This document shows positions 35,193 through 43,721 of a stretch of DNA of 47,426 nucleotides, one piece after another. Position 1 is the stretch's first letter; the number at the start of each line of letters is the position of its first letter. This DNA is from an uncultured bacterium. Its GTDB lineage: Bacteria > Verrucomicrobiota > Kiritimatiellia > RFP12 > CAIWXQ01. The position numbers and the translations under genes were made by a program. Location: assembly GCA_903861045.1 (NCBI GenBank), contig CAIOST010000282.1, forward strand, positions 1 to 47,426. The letters are read 5' to 3'. The notes below the pieces were generated by a model. It had not been told where the DNA came from and did not search any database. It saw only the letters and a list, made by a program, of their open reading frames with translations.

Positions 35193-37499
35193 ATGCGCAT
35201 ACTGGCTCGAATTCCCTGGATCTTGCTGCTGCTGCTGGGCATTGCCGTGGCGTTGAGTATCCGACCGATTGCGGATACGGATATCCTCTGGCATCTGCGT
35301 ACCGGGCAGTGGATGCTAGCGCATGGCGATGTCATCCGGCAGGATGTCTTTTCCGCCACCCGGTTGGGGTGTGAATGGGTCAGTGTGCCCTGGCTGTATG
35401 AGTTGATGCTGGCCAAGCTGCATGGTGCTTTTGGTTGGGGTGGCCCCACCGTGTGGCAAGTGCTGATGGTGGCCGGCATCACGTGGCAGACCGCTTGGCT
35501 GGTCTGGCTGTTGCGACGGCGGGCAGGGGACGAACCGCGGAGCGGTCGCTGGGACTGGCATTGGCCATGCCTGACGGTGCCTGCGGCGGTGGCGGTGCTG
35601 CTGATGCTGCGACTGCTGCAGATGCGTATCAACGGCCGACCGGAATTGTTTTCCTATCTCTTCCTGGGAGCTTATCTGATTGTCCTGACGGTGGCGGAGC
35701 AGCGGCGGGAGGCAAAGCCTGGGGCGGCCCGTCGTTATATTCTATGGCTATTGCCGCTCTTGCAAGTGGTGTGGACCAATACGCACGGTGCGTTTTTGAT
35801 CGGGCCGGCCGTGGTCGGTGCGTACGCCGGGGCGGCCTGGCTGGCTTATCTGGCGGCGCGGTGGCAGGTGGCAGGCGCGGTCGCCGCGCCATGGCGATTG
35901 ACGGCGGTGACGACGGTAACGATCCTGGCGTGTTTGGCCACGCCGTATGGGTTAGCCGGCACGTTCTATCCGTTTCATCTTTTCGATGTCTTGACGGATC
36001 CGCTCTACAAGTATGGCGTGGTGGAGGGGCAGCCGGTGGAGTTGGCCACATTGCTGGAATCGGGGGGGATGGGATATACCTTTTTCGGCTGTCTGGTATT
36101 CGCCCTGCTCGGTGCGATGGGCCGGTTGCTGGAGGCCGTGCGGGGCGAGGGCGGGGCGGGGGCGCTGGTCTTCAAGCAGGATTCAGGGTTCAGGGTTCAG
36201 GGGGATGTGGGCGTTACCGACCGTGAGTTGGGCGCAGCGATAGGCTGCGGGGTGCCGGTGATCCATGGCGGGTATCTGGTGGTCTGTCTGGCCATGGGGT
36301 GGCTTTCGTTAGCGGCGGTGCGTAATCTGCCGCTGGTGGGGTTGGTGGCCGCGCCGCTGGTGGCAGACGGGTTGGCGTATGCGGCGGACGGGTTGGCGGC
36401 CATGCTGGCGCGGGTGGTTGGCGGGGTGCGGCGCAGGTTGGCGCGCGGCCGTCACCGTGGCGGCTGTTCCGGCGCGGATGGCGTGGACTGGCTGCATAGT
36501 CGTCCGGTTCATCTGGCGGCGCAGTTGTTGTTGGCCGTGGTGCTGCTGTTGATCTATCGGGCGATTGTCAGCGAGCGCTTCTATGCGTCGCTGGGGTGGC
36601 GCATGCGGTTTGCGGTGGGGTACTCGGATCATGAACATCCGCTTGCCGCGGCTGATTTCGTGGCGCAGCATCGCGCCGCAATTGCCAGCCGTACGCTCTA
36701 TGGCGATACACGTAGTGCCAATCTCTTCCTGGCTCGCTTCGGGCCGGGCTGGCCGGTCTATTTCGATGGACGCCATGCCGAGATCTATCCGCCGCCCATT
36801 TTCCGCACGGCGGCCAAGACGCGCTTCGATGTGGCAACTTTTGAGCGGGAAGCGGCGAAATACGGGATTGGGTTGGTCTGCTTCTCTTTGACGGACCTCA
36901 AGGAGGACCGCAGTCCGCTGGCGGTGGCCTTGGGGCAGACCAATACCTGGCGGTTGGTCTATCTGGACGATTGTGCGGCGCTCTTTGCCGCCAACAGCGC
37001 GTCCCAGGCGCCGCTGGTGTCGCGCTATGGCTTGGTAGAAGCGCCGACCAATGCGCTCTGGCAGCGGCGGGTGTTTGGGGAATGGCTGGAGCGCCAGGGC
37101 AGGCCGAATCTGATGGCACTGGATGATCCGGCGAATCGAGAGCTGGAAGAGGGGGGGGGGGCGCGGTGGGTGGTCCATGCCATGCAAGCCAATGGCCTTT
37201 GGGCGCCGGCAAGGGAACTGGCCGCCCTACGACTGTGCCGGTTGGCGAAGTTCCTGGATCACGTGGGGTGGAGTGTGGTCGCGGATGACGTGTATCAGCA
37301 GACCCTGCGCTGGCCTGCGGCCTTCCACGTGACGATGCCGCGGGCGATCCGGCAGGCGCGCAAGGTGAGCCTCACCGTGGCGGATCCCGTGCTGCGCGAA
37401 GAGATGCGACGGCGCATGCGGCAACGGGCAGCGGCGCTGCAGAAAGTAGATCCTGGGAGTCTATATGCGGCGCAGACGCTGGAGGAACTGCGGCAGTAA
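35193..37499 (+). CDS. GT-C-like multi-pass membrane protein
   Basis: This 768-residue protein starts at ATG 35193 (AAGGGA upstream); the frame extends to 35133. It has about ten TM segments up to residue 470 and a soluble C-terminal part. The opening IRPIADTDILWHLRTGQWMLAHGDVIRQDVFSAT with WVSVPWLYELMLAKL matches a recurrent bacterial family related to GT-C (lipid-linked sugar) glycosyltransferases, with an acidic motif in the first loop. Residues about 330-338 (DSGFRVQG) are encoded by a TTCAGG minisatellite in a loop between TM segments. It may be co-transcribed with the ABC genes, but a functional link is not evident. Confidence 0.7.
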   Translation: MRILARIPWILLLLLGIAVALSIRPIADTDILWHLRTGQWMLAHGDVIRQDVFSATRLGCEWVSVPWLYELMLAKLHGAFGWGGPTVWQVLMVAGITWQTAWLVWLLRRRAGDEPRSGRWDWHWPCLTVPAAVAVLLMLRLLQMRINGRPELFSYLFLGAYLIVLTVAEQRREAKPGAARRYILWLLPLLQVVWTNTHGAFLIGPAVVGAYAGAAWLAYLAARWQVAGAVAAPWRLTAVTTVTILACLATPYGLAGTFYPFHLFDVLTDPLYKYGVVEGQPVELATLLESGGMGYTFFGCLVFALLGAMGRLLEAVRGEGGAGALVFKQDSGFRVQGDVGVTDRELGAAIGCGVPVIHGGYLVVCLAMGWLSLAAVRNLPLVGLVAAPLVADGLAYAADGLAAMLARVVGGVRRRLARGRHRGGCSGADGVDWLHSRPVHLAAQLLLAVVLLLIYRAIVSERFYASLGWRMRFAVGYSDHEHPLAAADFVAQHRAAIASRTLYGDTRSANLFLARFGPGWPVYFDGRHAEIYPPPIFRTAAKTRFDVATFEREAAKYGIGLVCFSLTDLKEDRSPLAVALGQTNTWRLVYLDDCAALFAANSASQAPLVSRYGLVEAPTNALWQRRVFGEWLERQGRPNLMALDDPANRELEEGGGARWVVHAMQANGLWAPARELAALRLCRLAKFLDHVGWSVVADDVYQQTLRWPAAFHVTMPRAIRQARKVSLTVADPVLREEMRRRMRQRAAALQKVDPGSLYAAQTLEELRQ
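36180..36204 (+). repeat. TTCAGG minisatellite inside a coding region
   Basis: GATTCAGGGTTCAGGGTTCA and the following GGGGG encode DSGFRVQG in frame within the GT-C-like gene. The same unit lies in non-coding DNA at 10074-10101. Confidence 0.65.
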
Positions 37500-37504
37500 G
37501 GAAA

Positions 37505-38146
37505 CTACTTGGCGGATTTGGCTGCTTTGCCGATATCCAGCGATTGGCGCAGGTAGGGGAGGTATTGGCGCGTGTAGGTGACCATGGAGAGCAGGTTGAT
37601 CAGGATGCCGGCGCCTTCGAGGATATAAGCGAGGCTGCGTGGCAGACACCAAGGGTGGAAGGCGACATAAAGATAGAGGGCGCAGGCGATGGGGAAGCTC
37701 ATGGCGGTGCGGAGTTTCCCCATCCAGTTGGCGCGCAGGTCGGCCTGGTAAGCGGAGCCAATGGAGCGGAGGAACGAGACCCACTGGTCGCGCAGGAGGT
37801 AGAACACGGTAAAGATCAGCAGCACGAGCGCATGCGTGTTTTCCTCCTGGGATTGTCGTCCGAGGATATAGAGGAGCGTGGGGAAGGCCACCAGGTAGAA
37901 GACCTTGTCCATGAGCGGGTCGGCCGCGGCGCCAAAGCGGCTGGCCACATGCCACTTGCGCGCCAGGTAGCCATCAAACAGGTCTGTCAGGGCCGACAGC
38001 ACCAGACTGGCGAAGGCCAGCCAAGCTAGGGCGGCGCTGGGGCGGGACTGTTCGATCAGCGCCAGGATCATGAAGAGGAAAACAAATGGGACCCGGGCGA
38101 GCGTCAGGCCGGTGACCAGTTGCAGTGCGGTGGGCGAGTGTTTCAC
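37505..38146 (-). CDS. CDP-alcohol phosphatidyltransferase (PgsA-like)
   Basis: This 213-residue membrane enzyme starts at GTG 38146 (GGAAAGG about 10 nt upstream); an ATG at 38203 gives an implausible polar extension. The family motif D-x2-DG-x2-AR-x8-G-x3-D-x3-D is complete: Asp55, Asp58, Gly59, Ala62, Arg63, Gly72, Asp76 and Asp80. About five TM segments follow the pattern. It transfers a phosphatidyl group from CDP-diacylglycerol to an alcohol, most likely glycerol-3-phosphate, in phospholipid synthesis. The acceptor is inferred. It converges with the GT-C-like gene (5-nt gap). Confidence 0.88.
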   Translation of the reverse strand: MKHSPTALQLVTGLTLARVPFVFLFMILALIEQSRPSAALAWLAFASLVLSALTDLFDGYLARKWHVASRFGAAADPLMDKVFYLVAFPTLLYILGRQSQEENTHALVLLIFTVFYLLRDQWVSFLRSIGSAYQADLRANWMGKLRTAMSFPIACALYLYVAFHPWCLPRSLAYILEGAGILINLLSMVTYTRQYLPYLRQSLDIGKAAKSAK

Positions 38147-38319
38147 GCGGGCAATACCTTTCCAGGCACCACAGTACAAGAAACGGCCGCGGGAAACAAA
38201 CAAATGCGGGTGGCCGAGCGGGACGCGCGCTTGGCTGAGAATTCTGCGCCCCCGTCCAATGTGCGTTGACTTCGGGGAGCCGGTGGTGGGATACTTCCCG
38301 CCATCAATGGAGGCTTCCT

Positions 38320-39765
38320 GTGCGTGTTGCGATTATTTATCCGCCGATCCCCTCTGAAAAAGGTGTGCCGCTGCTTTCGCAGAACCGGCAGTTTCAGTGG
38401 TTTCACCGCCCTACCTATATCTTCCCGGTGGTGCCGGCCTTGGCCGCCACCATGGCCCACAAGGCCGGGCATGAGGTGGGTTGGTTGGATGGTATCGCCG
38501 AAGGGTGGACGCCGGACGAGTTTGAGGCCCGCCTGCGCACGTTTGCGCCGGAGCTGATCCTGCTAGAGACCAAGACGCCGGTGGTCAAGGCGCATTGGGA
38601 GTTTGTGCGCCGTTGTAAGCATCTGTATCCCAAGGCGCTTGTGGTCATGGTAGGGGATCATGTGACGGCGCTGCCGGACGAGACCTTTGCCCATTGCCCG
38701 GTGGACTACGTGCTTACAGGTGGGAATTACGACTTTCTGCTGGTCAACCTGCTACGACACCTGGCACAAGGCGAGGAGCTGGAGCCGGGTATTTACTGGC
38801 GGGAAGGCGGGCAGGTCCGCCATACAGGCCCCTTCTGCCTCAATCACGACTTGAAGCAACAGCCCTGGATTGATCGTGACCTGACGCGGTGGCACCTCTA
38901 TGCCGAGAAGAATGGTAATTATCGCCGTACCCCGGGCACCTATATCATGTCCGGTCGTGACTGCTGGCATGGCAAGTGCACGTTCTGTTCGTGGACGACG
39001 CTCTACCCGACGTACCGGACGCGTGATCCGCTGGATGTCGTGAACGAGATCGGCAACCTGATTGAGCAGTATGGCGTACGCGAAATCATGGACGACGCCG
39101 GCAGCCTGCCGGTAGGCGAGTGGTTGGAGACGTTCTGCCGGGAGATGATTGCGCGCGGCTACCACAAACGGGTGAGCATTGATTGCAACATGCGCTTTGG
39201 CCGGTTGACGGAGGCGGACTACCGCTTGATGAAGCGCGCCGGCTTTCGCCTGGTCCTGTTTGGGCTGGAATCGGCTAATCAGGCGACCTTGGATCGACTG
39301 GTCAAGGGGGTGCAGGTCGAGCAGATTCGCACGGGCGCCCATGCGGCGGCGCGGGCAGGCCTGGATGTGCATGTCACGGTGATGTTTGGTTACCCGTGGG
39401 AAGGTGCGGCGGAGATTCACCACACGGTCGAACTGGCACGCACGCTGTTGCGAAAAGGCGATGCGTACACGCTGCAGGTGACACGCGTGGTGCCGTATCC
39501 GGGCACGCCGTTGTTCCGTGAGTTAGACGCGGCCGGGCTGTTGCTGACCCATGACTGGAACGAGTACGACATGCGCACGACGGTGATGAAATCACCGGTC
39601 CCGGAGGATGATATCAAGTGCGCGGTGCGGCAGGTGTATAAAGGCTTTCTCCACCCGGAGACCGTGCTACGGCGTCTGTTTACGACGCGGCATCCGATCG
39701 AGGACCTGAAGTTCTACTGGCGGGGGTTCCGTTCCCTGGTGGGGCACCTGAAAGATTTCCAGTAA
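38320..39765 (+). CDS. Radical SAM protein with B12-binding-like N-domain, CX4CX2C cluster motif
   Basis: This 481-residue protein starts at GTG 38320 behind a strong GGAGG. Residues 1-150 form a Rossmann-like domain as in B12-binding radical SAM proteins (MRVAIIYPPI, PVVPALAATMAHKAGHEVGWLDG, VVMVGDH), but the cobalamin motif DxHxxG is not seen. The [4Fe-4S] ligands are probably Cys215, Cys220 and Cys223 in RDCWHGKCTFCSW. This gives CX4CX2C instead of the canonical CX3CX2C. Downstream SAM-barrel elements are present (REIMDDAGSLP, SIDCNMRFGRL, VLFGLESANQATLDRLVKG, VTVMFGYPWE). The reaction is unknown; relatives act in lipid or natural-product modification. It neighbours phospholipid and sugar-flippase-type genes. 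Confidence 0.87.
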   Translation: MRVAIIYPPIPSEKGVPLLSQNRQFQWFHRPTYIFPVVPALAATMAHKAGHEVGWLDGIAEGWTPDEFEARLRTFAPELILLETKTPVVKAHWEFVRRCKHLYPKALVVMVGDHVTALPDETFAHCPVDYVLTGGNYDFLLVNLLRHLAQGEELEPGIYWREGGQVRHTGPFCLNHDLKQQPWIDRDLTRWHLYAEKNGNYRRTPGTYIMSGRDCWHGKCTFCSWTTLYPTYRTRDPLDVVNEIGNLIEQYGVREIMDDAGSLPVGEWLETFCREMIARGYHKRVSIDCNMRFGRLTEADYRLMKRAGFRLVLFGLESANQATLDRLVKGVQVEQIRTGAHAAARAGLDVHVTVMFGYPWEGAAEIHHTVELARTLLRKGDAYTLQVTRVVPYPGTPLFRELDAAGLLLTHDWNEYDMRTTVMKSPVPEDDIKCAVRQVYKGFLHPETVLRRLFTTRHPIEDLKFYWRGFRSLVGHLKDFQ

Positions 39766-39773
39766 CGACACAG

Positions 39774-39794
39774 GTGCCCGGCCGCGGCGGGCAC
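39774..39794. terminator. Bidirectional hairpin between convergent genes
   Basis: GTGCCCG (39774-39780) pairs with CGGGCAC (39788-39794) around GCCGCGG. It sits between the radical SAM stop and the GtrA-like stop. The T tract is minimal. Confidence 0.5.
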
Positions 39795-40286
39795 TTACCC
39801 GTTGAAGATCACGAACTTCCGCATGGCGTAGTTGATCAGCAGCGCCATGAAGATGTTGCTGCCAAAGGCGACGGTCGTGAGCATGCCGAACCGCCGGATC
39901 AGATACCCCATCAGGGATGTGCCCAAAACCAGACTTACCCCTGAGACGGCATAGAAGAGTGCCAGTGCCACGTACCAGGTATAACGGCCGCCGCGGAATA
40001 CAAAGAGAATATTGAGTAGATACGCCACGAAGTTGGAAAAAATAAAGCCGCATACGTTGGCGATCATGGAGTTGCGGGCCCGCCGCGACCGGTCGACGTC
40101 CGGCACGTGCAGATGCAGATATCGCACAAATGGGTCACGCGCTTCCAGACAGGGGAAGATGCGCCAGCCGATCAGGTGGAAAAGGATGATATGCGTGGCC
40201 GTCGCAATGCCGCCGCAGAGCGCGTACTTGATGAATTGCACGACTGGGCCGGCTTCCGGGCTTAAAATGGCTTTCCAGTCCAACAT
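39795..40286 (-). CDS. GtrA-like membrane protein
   Basis: This 163-residue protein has four TM segments and the GtrA pattern: QFIKYALCGGIATATHIILFHLIGW near the N-terminus, FIFSNFVAYLLNILFVFRG in the middle, and LINYAMRKFVIF at the end. GtrA-family proteins are thought to move polyprenyl-linked sugars across the membrane or to assist cell-surface polysaccharide synthesis. A hydrophilic insert at about 48-70 (FPCLEARDPFVRYLHLHVPDVDRSRRAR) is unusual. AGAAGGA precedes the start. It may work with the GT2 proteins elsewhere in the window. Confidence 0.85.
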   Translation of the reverse strand: MLDWKAILSPEAGPVVQFIKYALCGGIATATHIILFHLIGWRIFPCLEARDPFVRYLHLHVPDVDRSRRARNSMIANVCGFIFSNFVAYLLNILFVFRGGRYTWYVALALFYAVSGVSLVLGTSLMGYLIRRFGMLTTVAFGSNIFMALLINYAMRKFVIFNG

Positions 40287-40485
40287 GGGTAGGGATCCTT
40301 CTGTGGGGAACGCGTGGGATCATACGGTGCGCCGCGGGGTGTGACAAGACCGTATTACGATTACGATTGAAGATTGCCGACATAGCCCTTCTCTGGTAGG
40401 CTTACGCCGAAATGATGGTGATGGGGGTGCTGATTACAGGTGGGACGGCCGTGCTAAAGGGGTGCCCGGTCGTGAGGAGTCCGTG

Positions 40486-41004
40486 ATGAAACGCTTGGTA
40501 ATAGGGGGCCGTGCGGGGCGTGCCGCGCTGGCTGACGGGGGCCGAAAACGGCGTCGGGCGCGGGCGGGTACGACCCTGATCGAGGTCATGATGGGGGTGC
40601 TGATTCTCGCGGTCGTGGCGATGTGCAGTAGTTTGCTGCTAACGCGGACGCATGCCACGCTGGTTCAGCAGGCGCAGCGGCGGGTGGCGCTGGGGGTGGC
40701 AGATGCCCGACTGGAAGCCCTGCGCGCCTCTTCCTACCAATCGATTTGTCAAATGGGTAACAATGCCACCGTGTTTGTCAAGGCGGTGCCCGGTGGGTGG
40801 GTGGCCTCCCCGGTAGATCCCGGGGAAGTAACCACCGTGGCAGGGTTACGGTTTGGTCTGACGACTCAAGTGACGGCCGTGGATTTGGACGGGGTGGCAC
40901 CTGTCACGGACTGCCTGCTATTGGTGGTGACGGCCCGACCACCGTCGGCAGCGGCGCGTGTGACCCTTACGACGTACTGCACCAAATTGGAAGAAAAACT
41001 ATGA
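40486..41004 (+). CDS. Minor pseudopilin (PilV/GspI-like)
   Basis: This 172-residue protein starts at ATG 40486 behind GAGGAG. A long basic leader (KRRRARAG) is followed by the prepilin junction G/TTLIEVMMGVLILAVVAMCSSLLL. Thr replaces the common Phe at +1, and Glu is at +5. The rest is a small globular pseudopilin domain without recognisable motifs. It is translationally coupled to the next gene (ATGA overlap), forming a three-gene pseudopilin operon. Confidence 0.8.
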   Translation: MKRLVIGGRAGRAALADGGRKRRRARAGTTLIEVMMGVLILAVVAMCSSLLLTRTHATLVQQAQRRVALGVADARLEALRASSYQSICQMGNNATVFVKAVPGGWVASPVDPGEVTTVAGLRFGLTTQVTAVDLDGVAPVTDCLLLVVTARPPSAAARVTLTTYCTKLEEKL

Positions 41005-41468
41005 AAAATGGCGCAAAGGCCCGTGGGTTTACCTTGTTGGAAGTGGCGATTACGCTCGCCGCGGGTGTGGTGCTGGCCATTACGGCCGGGCTTATGCTTT
41101 ATTACTGTCAGGTGGCCTGGCGCCGGGAGCAGGATGGCGTGGCCATGCAGCAGGATGCGCGCGTGACCATGACCATGATAGGCCGCATGGTGCGGAATGT
41201 GTCTACCGGGCAGGTTTGGATGGCGGCGCAGGAGTTGCGTGTGACCAACGAGTTTGGCTATGGCCGGTTTTTCGCAGATGGCACGACCTTGCGCTTCGAT
41301 CCTAATCCACAGGTCGCCGGCGATGAAGTGGCACTGGTGTCAGGGCGGTTGCGCGAGTTTGCGGTTTCGCAGGTGCCGTCCGGGGTGCGGGTGGTGCTGG
41401 GGTTGCAGGCTGGGGATGGAACCTGCCGCATGGTGGTTCCGGGAGGGTTCACATGTCGCAACGAATGA
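41001..41468 (+). CDS. Minor pseudopilin (PilW/GspJ-like)
   Basis: This 155-residue protein has the classic prepilin N-terminus (MKNGAKARG/FTLLEVAITLAAGVVLAITAGLMLYYC), with cleavage after Gly9 and Glu at +5. The remainder is short (EFGYGRFFADGTTLRFDPNPQVAGDEVALVSGRLREF) and likely beta-rich. The start overlaps the preceding stop and the end overlaps the next start by 16 nt. It is probably part of a pilus tip or pseudopilus initiation complex. Confidence 0.82.
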   Translation: MKNGAKARGFTLLEVAITLAAGVVLAITAGLMLYYCQVAWRREQDGVAMQQDARVTMTMIGRMVRNVSTGQVWMAAQELRVTNEFGYGRFFADGTTLRFDPNPQVAGDEVALVSGRLREFAVSQVPSGVRVVLGLQAGDGTCRMVVPGGFTCRNE

Positions 41469-42646
41469 TATCGGCCGGAACAACCGAGCCACTGCGGCAC
41501 GCACGTGGCTCTGTCCTGATATTGGTGCTGGCGGTCGTATTGGCGCTGAGTCTGCTGGGCCTTTTGTTCCTGTCGATGGGGGAGGTCAACGGACTGGATA
41601 CGGTGCGAGGGCAGCATCATAATCAGGCCTTCCATATCGCGGAGGGCGGCCTGCAGCAGGCCATTGGCCGCTTGCGGGTGCAGTCTGCCTATCGGCAAGG
41701 CCCCACCAATCTGAATGGTTCGCTCGGCGGTGGTGCCTACGTGGTGCAGGTCGCCCGGACAGGGGATCTCTATTATCTGACATCCCGCAGCAGCCTGCGG
41801 GATTGTACACGCAGCATCCGGCAGGTGGTGAATGTAAAGGCCAATGGCTGGCCGGAGGCCTTTGCCTATGCCCTCTTTGGCTCGAACGGCGACATTAATT
41901 TAAAGAAGGGGCTCTCGATATGCGGGGATGTGTTTGATTATGGCAATCTCTCCATGGCGAAGGATGCGACGGTTTCTAATGGTATGGTGTATGCCACCGG
42001 CACCATTACGGGCTCCGGTAACTTTACGGCCGGCGCGTTGCCAGCCACCTTGCCACTGCAGCCCACGCTGGATACGACTTGGTATGAAGCCTTGCTGGCA
42101 CAGGCGGCGCTTTCCACCAATGCGGCGCCCATCTTTCCGTTGCAGTTGCAGGGACAGACGGTGTATGTAAAGGGGTCGCTCACGCTCAGGGATATCACGG
42201 GTCCAGGAACGCTGGTGGTCCTCGGCAACATTACCCTAGGGCAGGACGCCTATGTTTCACCAAATTGTACGATAATTTCCGGCGGTACGCTGTCCTTCGC
42301 CAAGACTGGCGTGGCGGGGTCCAATAATCTGTTCTATGCACGGACCGGCATCTCGATAGCCAAGGACGGACTGCTGCTGCAAGGGTGTACCTTGCTCACC
42401 CCGGGGAATGTGGATGCGCGCAAGACCTTTGAGATGACCGGGTTGATCTTTGCCGTAGGGACGGTCATGATCAAGAAGGACGCCGCGGTCTACGGCAGCA
42501 TCGTGGGGGGGGGGGTGTCGGCCGATATGAACCTGACGGCGGAGTATGACCGGTCCTTCCTGCCGCTGGAACCGCCGCCTGGGATCACGCCGGTCGTAGC
42601 CGTCCATCGCGTCTCATGGCACGATGAGTGTATCATCACGCCGTGA
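41453..42646 (+). CDS. PilX/GspK-like membrane-anchored pilus-assembly protein
   Basis: This 397-residue protein starts at ATG 41453 behind GGGAGG, overlapping the previous gene. The N-terminus RHARGSVLILVLAVVLALSLLGLLFLSMGEVNGLD is the PilX-type anchor (GS-initial hydrophobic helix). It is followed by HNQAFHIAEGGLQQAIGRLR, the alpha-helix typical of PilX_N proteins. The C-terminal 250 residues are rich in Gly, Thr, Ser and Val with a repetitive pattern (YVKGSLTLRDITGPGTLVVLGNITLGQDAYV). This suggests a beta-helix or beta-solenoid exposed at the cell surface. It is probably a tip or adhesin-type minor component. Confidence 0.8.
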   Translation: MSQRMISAGTTEPLRHARGSVLILVLAVVLALSLLGLLFLSMGEVNGLDTVRGQHHNQAFHIAEGGLQQAIGRLRVQSAYRQGPTNLNGSLGGGAYVVQVARTGDLYYLTSRSSLRDCTRSIRQVVNVKANGWPEAFAYALFGSNGDINLKKGLSICGDVFDYGNLSMAKDATVSNGMVYATGTITGSGNFTAGALPATLPLQPTLDTTWYEALLAQAALSTNAAPIFPLQLQGQTVYVKGSLTLRDITGPGTLVVLGNITLGQDAYVSPNCTIISGGTLSFAKTGVAGSNNLFYARTGISIAKDGLLLQGCTLLTPGNVDARKTFEMTGLIFAVGTVMIKKDAAVYGSIVGGGVSADMNLTAEYDRSFLPLEPPPGITPVVAVHRVSWHDECIITP

Positions 42647-42793
42647 GCAGGGGGAGTCAATGACGACCTGGAAGTGGGCGGTGGTAATTAACGTGCCGCT
42701 ACGGCTGGCGTCCAGGCCCATGAGGTGCAGCATCCCGACGGTCAACCGCGTGGCCAGCATACGCAGGGGGAACCCGGCAAAACGGCCAAACGG

Positions 42794-43555
42794 TTAGGGC
42801 GTCGGTGCGGCCATTTTGGGGGCTGCTGCCGGCGCTTCCACTGGTGCCGGAGCCAGGGTGTTGGCTTGGTCCAACAGGGTGCGTGCGGGGCGCGCCGTGG
42901 CCCCCTGGTAGCGCTCGATGGCGCCTTCCATGCGCTTGGCCACGTTTTCCCACGCACTTTCGCGGTTGGCGGCGCGCAGTTCTTGCAGCAGGGCGGTGGC
43001 GGCGCTCTTGTTCCCCTGCATGGTCAGGCAGGCCGCTTCCCCGAGGTAGGCTTGCGGTGTCAGGTAGTGCTGGGGGTTTTGGCTGCGGAACGTGCGGAAA
43101 ATTTCCAGCGCTTCCGGCATGCGATTCAGGCCGCACAGTGCAAAGCCTTTACCGACGCGCGCCACGTCGGCAAAGGGGTAGGCGCTGTGCTTCTTGATGA
43201 ATTCTTCATAAGCTTTAAGCGACTGGTCATATTGGGCGGCGTCGCAGTACGCCTTGGCCAGCTTCAGTTTGGCCGCAATGCCGGCCGGGGTGCTGCCATA
43301 GTCAGTTACGGCCTTTTCCAACGTTTCAATGGTGGGAGGGGCCAGCAGTTGGGCGGAGGCCTGCGCGGCCTTCTGGTGCCCGTGGCTGAAATAGGCGGCC
43401 ACGGCGGAAACCAGCAGCACGCCGACCACGATCATGATGAGCGCGGCCAGCCCCTTCTCCTTGAGCCACAGCCAGGCAGGAATCATCTCTTCGGGGATGT
43501 AGCTGGGAATGGGGGTAGTGGAAGTGTCGTTGGCTTTCGGCAGCGGCTCACGCAT
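42794..43555 (-). CDS. TPR membrane protein (YfgM-like)
   Basis: This 253-residue protein starts at ATG 43555 (frame open to 43654, weak ribosome site). One TM segment (about 38-60, LAALIMIVVGVLLVSAVAAYF) is followed by tetratricopeptide repeats (about 75-215; AKLKLAKAYCDAAQYDQSLKAYEEFIKKHSAYPFADVARVGKGFAL) and an Ala/Pro-rich tail. The topology and size resemble YfgM/ancillary SecYEG factors, which support envelope protein folding, but the match is only general. It is 166 nt from the ribonucleotide reductase gene on the same strand. Confidence 0.75.
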   Translation of the reverse strand: MREPLPKANDTSTTPIPSYIPEEMIPAWLWLKEKGLAALIMIVVGVLLVSAVAAYFSHGHQKAAQASAQLLAPPTIETLEKAVTDYGSTPAGIAAKLKLAKAYCDAAQYDQSLKAYEEFIKKHSAYPFADVARVGKGFALCGLNRMPEALEIFRTFRSQNPQHYLTPQAYLGEAACLTMQGNKSAATALLQELRAANRESAWENVAKRMEGAIERYQGATARPARTLLDQANTLAPAPVEAPAAAPKMAAPTP

Positions 43556-43721
43556 GGCATTTATCCGTTCGGGTTCGGGTTCTAAGCTCCGCAGGATCGC
43601 GCGGGGCCTTCGACCACCGCACCCTTCCTGGCAGGCGATCCAGCCCAAGCTCAAGAAGCGCGATGTTTATCCTGTTTTTGACGTAAAAAAGCAAGGCTTT
43701 TTGCAGAGTGGCGGGACGTCG

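Noticed and set aside
33983-35632. 549-codon minus-strand frame opposite the solute-binding protein
   Set aside because: It runs across the boundary of two plus-strand genes and has no recognisable motif.
40420-40605. 16-nt duplication GATGGGGGTGCTGATT at 40420 and 40590
   Set aside because: The second copy is part of the prepilin helix codons. The first is isolated and too short to infer an element; probably chance or a trivial duplication.
42660-42797. 45-codon plus-strand ORF after the PilX-like gene
   Set aside because: It has GGGGGAG before the ATG, but the product (MTTWKWAVVINVPLRLASRP...) has no domain and its end overlaps the converging TPR gene. Chance is the simplest explanation.
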